From contig JABCSY010000039.1 in NCBI GenBank assembly GCA_018238625.1, positions 1 through 34,738 of the forward strand: a DNA stretch of 34,738 bases, read 5' to 3'. Origin of the DNA: Promethearchaeota archaeon (lineage in GTDB: Archaea > Asgardarchaeota > Lokiarchaeia > Sigyniarchaeales > SOKP01). A model generated the notes under the pieces. The model had not been told where the DNA came from. It ran no database searches and saw nothing but the letters and a program-made list of their open reading frames with translations. The translations under genes and the position numbers were made by a program. Positions 8,644 through 16,184 of the stretch are shown in pieces (within the stretch, counting starts at the first letter, position 1; each line of letters starts with the position of its first letter).

Positions 8644-10167
8644 GTGTCTTACGACTTAGAGAATTTGATGAGTATTTCTTTTATAGGAATTTTCATATTA
8701 ATTTTTCTTGTACTTATCATTAGGGATAAAAAAGAAAGCAGAAATTTAGTAATTCAAATTTTGTTAATATCTACTCTTATTTTCATAAACTCGTTTATTC
8801 GATTTCCTATATTTAACTTTATTATTTTAATTGTTATTGTCGTTTTGTTTTATTTTCTGTTAGTAGTATTACTTAAACCATACGTGTTACTCAAGAAATA
8901 TAAAAATTTGTTCTTAAAATTTCATAAGATAGCAAACGAAAATATTGAAAACTCTAAATCTTCAAATAAAGGTCTATACGATTTTCTTGTGTTAATTGTT
9001 ATATTTGGGTTAATTGGAATCGTTTTAACGACAAATGTAATGTCAATAATCTTATGGTTTTTGTTTCTCTATTTAATTTTTGGCGTAATCTTCTTCATCG
9101 ATAATTTCAAAAAAGAGTTAGAATTGTTGAAACTATATTTTATTGTTCTAATCATCAGCGCAATTTGCTTGATAGGAGCAACAATTTTAATTTATTTAGC
9201 CACCGGAAGTTTGGAGTTAGGTGTAATAAAAGGAAGTCAGATCTCTGAAGAGCTCAGTAATTTTATCTCAATCGCTTTATACTTAGGAATCGGTTTATTA
9301 TGTGGATTAGTTCCTTTCTCAATATTTCATTTGAAAAACTTTTTTCAAGATAATTCATACGCTAACTTGCTTCTTTTTTCAATTTTTATTTACATTATCC
9401 CTTTTATTGTGATTAAAATTCTTAGCGTCTTAAGCCCCGCGTCTTTGATAATCAGTTTTACGCTAATGACTCTTTTAATTTTGGGAATAATATTATCTAT
9501 GGTTTATATTATAACGGAGTTATTTACCCACATAGATGGAAATACTTATTCTATAAAAAAAATATTTGGATATTCGGTTGTGTTAGATTTTAATATGGTT
9601 TTACTATTCTTTGTATTTTCTAATCTACTAACAACCTCCATTAATGAGGTTTTTCTAAATTCTATAATTTATTTTTTACTAATTATTTTTTCTGTTAAAT
9701 TGTTAATTTTTTATACTTTATATCCTGTCATAATTAATACTTACGAAGATAACATGAAGTTATTAGGTGGCTTTAAGAAAGAGTATAGAAAATTTGGCAC
9801 GGTTATATTAGTTTCGGGTTTGATCATTATTTTGTTATTAGGCTTTTTGTTTTTAAATAAAGCTTTACCTATTCTATTTAATTATGAAGTTGTTTCTAAT
9901 TCTTTGTATTCATTAACAGCAAGTATTGTCCTAACCGTCTACATTCTTTTTCTAATAGTAATTCTCATTTTTATATCTACAACTTTCAATTACTTATACA
10001 ACCAGAATGAGGCCCAATATTTACAAAGGGATAATGCGAAAAAAATGCGTTCAATTGATTTTATGCCTATTATTGTCTTTTTCGCTATAATTATTTGTCT
10101 CAGTCTAAGCTATATCTTTATTGATAACTTCTTTTACGATTTATTCAAAGATTTCTTTTATATGTAA
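8644..10167 (+). CDS. Divergent NuoL/M/N- or Mrp-like (proton_antipo_M-type) membrane protein
   Basis: A 507-aa, very hydrophobic protein with about 14 membrane spans. Several stretches fit the antiporter-like complex I/Mrp subunits in order. GLVPFSIFHL (221-230) corresponds to the G-x-x-P-F/L-H-x-W-L loop, IKKIFGYSVV (304-313) to the K-R-L-L-A-Y-S-S motif, and KLLGGFKKEYRKF (372-384) to the later L-G-G-L-x-K-x-x-P motif. The lysine normally before the P-F-H loop is a cysteine (Cys220), and I see no glutamate in the expected earlier helix, so ion pumping may be lost. The start is GTG at 8644; ATG nine codons later is an alternative. It stands alone, without other Nuo or Mrp genes nearby. The homology call is moderate, made from pattern only. 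Confidence 0.55.
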   Translation: MSYDLENLMSISFIGIFILIFLVLIIRDKKESRNLVIQILLISTLIFINSFIRFPIFNFIILIVIVVLFYFLLVVLLKPYVLLKKYKNLFLKFHKIANENIENSKSSNKGLYDFLVLIVIFGLIGIVLTTNVMSIILWFLFLYLIFGVIFFIDNFKKELELLKLYFIVLIISAICLIGATILIYLATGSLELGVIKGSQISEELSNFISIALYLGIGLLCGLVPFSIFHLKNFFQDNSYANLLLFSIFIYIIPFIVIKILSVLSPASLIISFTLMTLLILGIILSMVYIITELFTHIDGNTYSIKKIFGYSVVLDFNMVLLFFVFSNLLTTSINEVFLNSIIYFLLIIFSVKLLIFYTLYPVIINTYEDNMKLLGGFKKEYRKFGTVILVSGLIIILLLGFLFLNKALPILFNYEVVSNSLYSLTASIVLTVYILFLIVILIFISTTFNYLYNQNEAQYLQRDNAKKMRSIDFMPIIVFFAIIICLSLSYIFIDNFFYDLFKDFFYM

Positions 10168-10197
10168 AGAATCAGCTCAAAGTTTAAAGGAGTACGC

Positions 10198-11715
10198 CTA
10201 TAAGGAGTCGTGTTTTACAAATATTTCAGCTGCTAACTCGACATCCTCAATAGTAAGAGGTCTTGCCATGGTTTTTTGTAGTTCAGTTATCAATTGTAAG
10301 CATAACTTTAAACTTAGCGAACTTCCTTTCTTTTCGATCATCCTTTGAAGCGTGCTTGATAATTCCTCACCAACCTTTTTCTCTTCAAGTATAGGTCGCT
10401 TTTCTTCAGGAATAACCAAGTTTATATCAAGCGTGATATCCTCTTTGTCCAATTCAGCTTCTTTTGACTCAACCGTAGAATCTGGTTTTGAAAATAACAT
10501 CAAATCCTCAGCTTTTTTCTCGATTTTTTGCGATGTTTGAGCTCCGTAAGTAGTTTTTGGTACTTCTGCTGACGGGGGTAGCGGAGCTTTTATCTCTGAT
10601 CTTTTTGAAGGTAAAGGCTGTACTTTAATATTTCTAGCGAACTGAATCTTTCCAGGGATTTCAAATTTCATTTTCTTGTCTGCTTTCTTCCTAAGTTCAG
10701 TTTGTTCGGCTATTCGTTTTTGTAAATCCTCTAAATTTTTCTTGAGCTCATTTATGTAAGTAAAGTCTTGATAGTTGTTACATATTTTTATCAATTCTTT
10801 ATACTTGGAAATAGCAAGTACTAAGTTTCCCTCTCTATCTAGATTTTTAGCTTCATTCAATAATTCTGTAAAATAATGAGGTAACAATTTTTTTAAACTT
10901 AGCATTTTAGCAATTAAGGATTTGATTTTTTTTTTGATGTTTACTTCTACTAAAGAAATTTCTTCAAAATGTGGAATGTTTAATTCGTTCTTTATGAGTT
11001 TAATATCTTCATCTTCAATTAAGTCGCGCTTAGTTCCGAGGATCAGTAATTTTGAAAATTTGCTTTCTTGTTTTTGCAAGTTCAAGAAGTGATTTATCAC
11101 TCGTATGTGGTAATTTGATAAATCAAATAGTAGGATGACTAAATCGGAGCCTTTTATAAATTTTGACCATAGAAGCGAGAAGTTATCTTTTAGCGCAAAA
11201 TCCCAAATGTCAAATTTTAGGTTGTCAACCACATAAATAGACGCTCTAGCAAAATTCATAATTGCACGCTCCTCATCGCTTTTCAACATGGTATAAAGCA
11301 AGGTTTTTCCTGAATTAGTTGGACCAATTATTGTAACTTTTGAGTGTAGCTCGTATTGCTGTTCTCTCAAATAATTTACGAATTCCCGCTTAATATCATT
11401 TGAGATTTTTATATCTATCGGATTTGGGAACAACTCTTTAAACTTTTTAGTTGTATTTTCTATCGATGGACCGATATAGTCAAGACTATCAACCAAGTCG
11501 GTTATAAATAAAAATAGTACATTCCCATCTGATTTGTGAAATATTTGAAAATTATCTGATACCGGCCGATGAAATATTTTACCCGGTATTGGCATTTCGA
11601 TGTAGGACTGAATAATCTTTGTCACATTATCCAACTCAGCGTCTGCTAAAGCTAAAGCGTATGTATGATTGTAAACGCAATCCTCCCCAACAAAAATATG
11701 AATTTGTCTCAGCAT
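10198..11715 (-). CDS. Longin-like domain fused to a small Arf/Ras-like GTPase, with helical and disordered tail
   Basis: A 505-aa protein. Residues 1-115 have the strand-helix pattern of longin/roadblock-like domains. Residues 125-270 form a small GTPase domain: P-loop GPTNSGKT at 131-138, a switch II-like stretch WDFALK at 171-176, and the G4 motif TKRD at 228-231. WDFALK replaces the usual WDTAGQ, so the G3 glycine becomes Leu175 and the catalytic glutamine becomes Lys176. This suggests binding with little intrinsic hydrolysis. Residues 277-345 are helical and TPR-like, 350-450 is a Pro/Lys/Glu-rich linker, and 447-505 is a C-terminal helical module. Such GTPase fusions are a known Asgard feature and point to membrane or cytoskeletal signalling. 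It ends 30 bp from the convergent membrane-protein gene. Confidence 0.8.
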   Translation of the reverse strand: MLRQIHIFVGEDCVYNHTYALALADAELDNVTKIIQSYIEMPIPGKIFHRPVSDNFQIFHKSDGNVLFLFITDLVDSLDYIGPSIENTTKKFKELFPNPIDIKISNDIKREFVNYLREQQYELHSKVTIIGPTNSGKTLLYTMLKSDEERAIMNFARASIYVVDNLKFDIWDFALKDNFSLLWSKFIKGSDLVILLFDLSNYHIRVINHFLNLQKQESKFSKLLILGTKRDLIEDEDIKLIKNELNIPHFEEISLVEVNIKKKIKSLIAKMLSLKKLLPHYFTELLNEAKNLDREGNLVLAISKYKELIKICNNYQDFTYINELKKNLEDLQKRIAEQTELRKKADKKMKFEIPGKIQFARNIKVQPLPSKRSEIKAPLPPSAEVPKTTYGAQTSQKIEKKAEDLMLFSKPDSTVESKEAELDKEDITLDINLVIPEEKRPILEEKKVGEELSSTLQRMIEKKGSSLSLKLCLQLITELQKTMARPLTIEDVELAAEIFVKHDSL

Positions 11716-12018
11716 ATTCTTTTAAAAAAAATTCTTTTTATCAACCTTAATAATTATTAGATAACACTTCCTAATATAGTTTACATTAGATTCGATTTAT
11801 TTTATATTTTAGGATATTTTTATTATTTATGTAGTGAATTAGCTTCTAACATAAGTGAATATATAATTAAGTTATAGAAAATAAAATACAAATATATTAA
11901 ATTTTAAATAATCTTTTTTCTTTTTTTGTTTAAGTGTTTAGAGATTTTTTCAAAAAATTTAACTTTTTCTTATCATTTTACTTATTAATTACAATTTCAA
12001 TATTTTAAAATCTCGATA
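11716..12018. other. 303-bp divergent intergenic region
   Basis: Very A/T-rich with T tracts (ctttttttgttt near 11930) and no convincing coding frame or RNA gene. It must hold the promoters of the longin-GTPase (minus) and the unknown gene at 12019 (plus). A TATA-like tgaatatataatt lies near 11860, too far upstream to assign confidently. Confidence 0.5.
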
Positions 12019-12975
12019 ATGCCTTTGGAACAAGACCACATTGCAAATTTTCTCAAGGATAATTCAAATCCTCGACATAAATCTGAATTATTCAATCTTC
12101 TTAGAGATAGGATCGAAACGTTATGTGAGATTTGTTCAAAAGATCGTATCCGAAATGTACTCAACCCAATGTGCCATCATCGCTTTTTACTTTCATTAAG
12201 GATCCTGAATGGGTTAGGAATTGAAGACCAACCTGAATTTTGTTATGGCGTTCACAAGGATATAGTTTTTCGAGATTTTAGGAATAAAACGGTAATATAC
12301 AAGCCAAACGATGCGTATTTGTATTTAATAGATTTTTTTGATGATTTTTTCCATGGGGACTATAGAAAATTAACAAAATTCTTTTCTAAAAAAGATTTTA
12401 AAGAAGCTAATAAAATCTTTGACGATAGAATAAATAATAGAGATGAACACTTTCAATATCTATTAACCGATGATAAAAACTTTATGGTATTCAAGTACGA
12501 AGATAAGATTCATGTCGCTTTTATTAAGGAGAATTACGCTCTCTGCAACGCTACCCGAGAAAATATCACAGATTTAGAACTCTTATTTGGATTATGTAAA
12601 CTCTTCGCGCGAATTTATTTTCCAGAAATAAAGTTAAAATTGATTCCAACCAAGTGTGTAGAGATTAAAACCATTATTCCAAAAGAAACTCTTCTAAAGA
12701 TTAGCGCTACAGACCCTACAGATGAAGGTTCTAAACGAGATAGATACATATGGAATGTTTTTCCTGATGAGCTTGATACGTTAAGTCAATTTTCTAAAGA
12801 AATAAACATTTATTTAAATAAAAAGAAAGATTTGGTAATAAGATTACATATTGGCATAGAATCTGAAGGCATTCTCAACCGATCTAAACGCAATTTATTA
12901 CGTTATCGAGATTTGAGATTAATAATTAACATCCTTTATCGTTTGTATAACGATTTCTATGTACTCCATGTATAA
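12019..12975 (+). CDS. Unrecognised 318-aa protein
   Basis: I do not recognise this family. It is a soluble mixed alpha/beta protein with no signal peptide or membrane helix. Visible features are a CHHR patch at 52-55, an acidic-aromatic stretch IDFFDDFFHGDY at 104-115, and a strand-rich block around 154-175 (FMVFKYEDKIHVAFI) followed by a helix at 183-200. That pattern is loosely like longin/roadblock folds. A basic helix closes the protein (RSKRNLLRYRDLR, 288-300). It is followed after 32 nt by the helical-repeat/coiled-coil gene on the same strand, so the two probably share a transcript. Because it sits divergent from the longin-GTPase, a joint role is possible but unproven. Confidence 0.7.
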   Translation: MPLEQDHIANFLKDNSNPRHKSELFNLLRDRIETLCEICSKDRIRNVLNPMCHHRFLLSLRILNGLGIEDQPEFCYGVHKDIVFRDFRNKTVIYKPNDAYLYLIDFFDDFFHGDYRKLTKFFSKKDFKEANKIFDDRINNRDEHFQYLLTDDKNFMVFKYEDKIHVAFIKENYALCNATRENITDLELLFGLCKLFARIYFPEIKLKLIPTKCVEIKTIIPKETLLKISATDPTDEGSKRDRYIWNVFPDELDTLSQFSKEINIYLNKKKDLVIRLHIGIESEGILNRSKRNLLRYRDLRLIINILYRLYNDFYVLHV

Positions 12976-13007
12976 AAATAATATGATTTAAAAAAAAAGG
13001 TTATAAG

Positions 13008-14252
13008 TTGGTAAAAATGAGCGAAAAAGACCAAAACAATCCCGAAATTACCAAAATAAAGGACTTCGTAAAAGATGGACGAATAGACGATGCAGTCAAA
13101 ATTATTGCACTCTATCTTGGAGATTCAACTCAAGAAGATTATATAGAAAGACTTGAAGATATAATCGAAATGCTGTTATCTCTCCATGGTGGACAAACAG
13201 TTTTAAGGTTTCTAATAGAGCAGTTTATTATTGACATTCCCTCTTTGTTAGAAAACCTCTCAAAGCGAGATTCAGTCTTAAGATATAGCTTTCTCTTGCT
13301 CTTGAAAACGATGTGTGAGCAAGAATGCTCCATTTTTCTCCCCCATAGTGAAGATTTATTAAGTTCTGAAGATCCAAACGTTAGAGAAGCAGTTTTACAG
13401 CTTGTAATTTTTATGGCAGGAGGAGAAAATGAGATCGAGGACGAATCGTTGATTGGAAAGATCGCTGATACCTTAACTGATGAAAAGGAATTCGTAGTTG
13501 AGAAAGGAGTTCAAGCCTTAAAAGTTATAGGTAAAAATAATCCATCCTTAGTGACCAAAATAATTACTCTTAAAGTTAAAGAGAATCCAGAGAACGAAGG
13601 ATTAAAAAAGGTAGTAGATAATGTGCTAAAAGGCGTTGTAACGGTTGAAAAAATCGATGAATTAGTTGATGATAGCGAGAAAAAGGAAATAACAGATAAG
13701 GAATTAATAGAAAAAGAAGAGGCAGAAATTATCGATAAGGAACTCGAACTAAAAAAGAAAGAAATAGAAATCAAGAAAAAAAAATTGGAATTAGAAGAGA
13801 AGGAAAAAGAAATAGAAAAGAAAATTATTCTAGAAAAGGAAAAAACACTAAAACTAAAAGAAGAAATCGTTGATCAAGAGAGCAAAGAACAACCTGACAT
13901 TGAAAGTGATGAAATCCCCAAAAAAGTAAAAAAAAAATTAAAGAAAGAAGAATCTGAAATCCTCGACAAAGAAATCCTTCTAAAAAAGAAGGATTTAGAA
14001 ATTAAAAAGAAAAAACTGGAATTAGAATTTAAAGAACGCGAGATAGAAGAGTTGGCTATAATCGAGAAAGAGAAAACTTTGAAGCTCAAAGAAGAACTAT
14101 TAGAAAAAGAAAGTGAATTATCGCAGGTAGAAATCGAATTGCATCAAAAGAAAATCGAAGAGAAAGAGAAAAAACTTTTAGAAGTTGAATTAGAAAGAGC
14201 TGCAGAAAAATTAAAGGACCTTGAAAAAGAAGATGAAAATGGCGAAGACTAA
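13008..14252 (+). CDS. HEAT-like helical protein with long charged coiled coil containing a 57-aa duplication
   Basis: A 414-aa protein. Residues 12-210 are paired amphipathic helices of HEAT/ARM type (for example EDPNVREAVLQLVIFMAGG and EFVVEKGVQALKVIG), and residues 213-410 are an almost uninterrupted Lys/Glu/Leu/Ile coiled coil. Within it, 237-293 and 314-370 are two copies of one 57-residue segment, sharing LELKKK/ILLKKK, EIKKKKLELE and EKEKTLKLKEE. Either TTG (13008, with AAGG 7 nt upstream) or ATG three codons later (13017) could be the start. It follows the unknown gene at 12019 closely. Function is unknown; the shape suits a scaffold or tether. Lys/Glu-rich coiled coils attract spurious database matches, so homology should rest on the N-terminal half. 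Confidence 0.75.
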   Translation: MVKMSEKDQNNPEITKIKDFVKDGRIDDAVKIIALYLGDSTQEDYIERLEDIIEMLLSLHGGQTVLRFLIEQFIIDIPSLLENLSKRDSVLRYSFLLLLKTMCEQECSIFLPHSEDLLSSEDPNVREAVLQLVIFMAGGENEIEDESLIGKIADTLTDEKEFVVEKGVQALKVIGKNNPSLVTKIITLKVKENPENEGLKKVVDNVLKGVVTVEKIDELVDDSEKKEITDKELIEKEEAEIIDKELELKKKEIEIKKKKLELEEKEKEIEKKIILEKEKTLKLKEEIVDQESKEQPDIESDEIPKKVKKKLKKEESEILDKEILLKKKDLEIKKKKLELEFKEREIEELAIIEKEKTLKLKEELLEKESELSQVEIELHQKKIEEKEKKLLEVELERAAEKLKDLEKEDENGED

Positions 14253-14275
14253 TTATTTTTAACATCTACTAATTT

Positions 14276-15325
14276 CTATTCTTCTTCTTCGTCATCAACC
14301 GCATCTAAATTAATGCTTGAATCTGGTTTATTCTCGCTTATTGGCGTTACATATAATCTTTTCACAATTGCCCTAATAGTTTCTATTTTTAAACTATCAG
14401 GTGGCAAGCCTTTTTGGATGTCCTTTGCGAGCTTGTAAGCAAGTTCTATATATTTTAAATCTTCGAGAAATTCTACAATTTGTATCTTATAATCGTTATC
14501 ATCGATTCCAGATCCATATTCCAACAATTTTTCTTTCAATAAAATGTCGATTTTTTCAGTCCTCTCAAGGTAGCGTACTTTTTTAACTAATTGGTTGAAC
14601 GAATTAAAAATATTATATAATTCTGAACGGGGATAATCGTCTATATTTTTTAATATGTAAAATAAAAAAAGTTCTGCTTTTTCGTACCGTTTGATTTTTA
14701 AACTCGCTTCAAAGAGATCAAGAAGTGCTTGCTCGTAAAGAAATTTACTTTCGATATTTGGAACGATTTTATCGAAGATCCAATCAATTAAGTTTGGCTG
14801 ATTAAATCTTTCAGCAACATCAATTAAAAGTTTAATCACAGAAAAATAAAGCTTAGCATTTTCTGTTTTTGTAGCTGTTAGAAACGAAACTAACGCATAC
14901 TTGATTCGTCCCATAGCATCTTCTAAGTTAATAGGTGTTTCGGCGAACTTGTAAAATGCCGATTCTAAGATGGGTTGGATTTTTTCTCTATTTTTAAAAT
15001 CGTAAACAAAATATTCGCCCCAATTTGGACCAACTTTTTCAAGTTTTTCCACTCCTTTTTTCTCTGCTTTTTTAATTTTAACAGGTTTGGGAGTTCTCGA
15101 TTTTGATTCTTTAAACTTTTCTAACTGAACTTTTGCTTCTTCTTCAGATAAAAATTCAAGAATTATTTTGTTTTTCTCGCTTGGAACAATGATTTTAAAG
15201 AAGATTTCCTCGTCTTCGCTAAAGAGAGCTTCTCTTAATTCTTTTGGAAACGTTACACCTGTTTTAGTTTTTTTTATGATGTCCTCAAAAAAAATATCGT
15301 TAGATTTCTTCTCTTCTTGTGCCAT
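14276..15325 (-). CDS. Unrecognised 349-aa protein with AbrB-like N-terminus and helical-repeat body
   Basis: Residues 17-60 (TKTGVTFPKELREALF, then EEIFFKIIVP) resemble the swapped-hairpin AbrB/SpoVT fold, in which a strand with F/I-P-K-E-L/I-R precedes a second strand pair. Residues 65-98 are a basic linker (PKPVKIKKAEKKG). From about 105 to 330 the protein is a series of amphipathic helices like TPR or other alpha-solenoids. The tail is acidic (DAVDDEEEE). Family and function are unknown to me. It is convergent with the coiled-coil gene (23 bp between stops) and lies downstream of the small gene at 16033 on the same strand. DNA binding by the N-terminus, or merely a protein-protein interface, are both open. 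Confidence 0.7.
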   Translation of the reverse strand: MAQEEKKSNDIFFEDIIKKTKTGVTFPKELREALFSEDEEIFFKIIVPSEKNKIILEFLSEEEAKVQLEKFKESKSRTPKPVKIKKAEKKGVEKLEKVGPNWGEYFVYDFKNREKIQPILESAFYKFAETPINLEDAMGRIKYALVSFLTATKTENAKLYFSVIKLLIDVAERFNQPNLIDWIFDKIVPNIESKFLYEQALLDLFEASLKIKRYEKAELFLFYILKNIDDYPRSELYNIFNSFNQLVKKVRYLERTEKIDILLKEKLLEYGSGIDDNDYKIQIVEFLEDLKYIELAYKLAKDIQKGLPPDSLKIETIRAIVKRLYVTPISENKPDSSINLDAVDDEEEE

Positions 15326-15439
15326 ATTTATCCTTAGAAAATATAATTTTTTAATTGTATGTTGTAATCCTGAGAAAATTTGTTAATTTTATTTGTGTAC
15401 AAACAATTTGGATTTGAGCTAAATTAGTTTCAAACGGTT

Positions 15440-16033
15440 TTACCCTGTTATATTTACTAATTCTACCCCTCTAACGGCGTAGTTTTTATCTATAAAACAG
15501 AGAATCGCATGTCCTTTATGGATATAAACAAGTGGAACTGGATATGATTCAGAGTCCTCAATGAAGCTTCTCTTGACTATGATCGGGAGTACTGTATTAC
15601 ATACTCTACATGGAACCATAATTTCATTGACCAAATCGAGAGAATTAAAGTCTTTAATTATTTTTTTAATCTCTTCTTTAAATGGATTGAACACAGTTAT
15701 GGAGAAGTTTCCATATTTTATGTAGGAATCAATGTCATATATTTCGTTAAAAATCTTCGAGACTTGTTCTATTAAGGCTTCCAACAATTGGTATTGAATC
15801 TCTGTATTAGAACCCGCCGTATATATTAAATTATTTAATCGTATATGGACAACTTTCAAATTACCTCTGAATAAATGAAAGAAAATATTACTAACTGGAT
15901 TCTGTTTAACAACATTTAAGTCTAAGATATAACTTTTCAATGATCTTGGGGGTTTCCATTCGAATATAGTAAATTCGTCTGTACTGATGTTTACGAACTC
16001 GAGGTTTTGCAGTATTTTCGTATAGTCTACCAT
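15440..16033 (-). CDS. Unrecognised 197-aa protein with CxxC motif and C-terminal beta-strand domain
   Basis: Not a family I can name. Residues 1-130 alternate strands and helices, with a strand-helix arrangement around 60-98 loosely reminiscent of longin or roadblock folds. A single CRVC pair at 142-145 could be half of a metal site. The C-terminus (PLVYIHKGHAILCFIDKNYAVRG, 167-189) contains His175 and Asp182 in a compact strand pair that looks conserved in style. There is no signal peptide or membrane helix. It is followed on the same strand, after 114 nt, by the AbrB-like/helical gene. Its place in a block of probably lineage-specific genes with a longin-GTPase nearby suggests a shared signalling or trafficking role, as inference only. 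Confidence 0.65.
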   Translation of the reverse strand: MVDYTKILQNLEFVNISTDEFTIFEWKPPRSLKSYILDLNVVKQNPVSNIFFHLFRGNLKVVHIRLNNLIYTAGSNTEIQYQLLEALIEQVSKIFNEIYDIDSYIKYGNFSITVFNPFKEEIKKIIKDFNSLDLVNEIMVPCRVCNTVLPIIVKRSFIEDSESYPVPLVYIHKGHAILCFIDKNYAVRGVELVNITG

Positions 16034-16184
16034 TCAAATCAGATTGCTTAAAATTAATTTTTTTCTCGATTTAATTGAATTATTATTATTTATATTATTT
16101 AACCTTATACGCTATTATAATGATTTAAATATGTGTATATTATAAGTAGAGAATGTTATTGAAGAAAATAAAAAAAATTAGTTT

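Noticed and set aside
13511..14089. Two Ser/Phe-rich minus-strand frames
   Set aside because: Antisense of the Lys/Glu coiled coil; such low-complexity Ser/Phe frames arise automatically from Lys/Glu codons.
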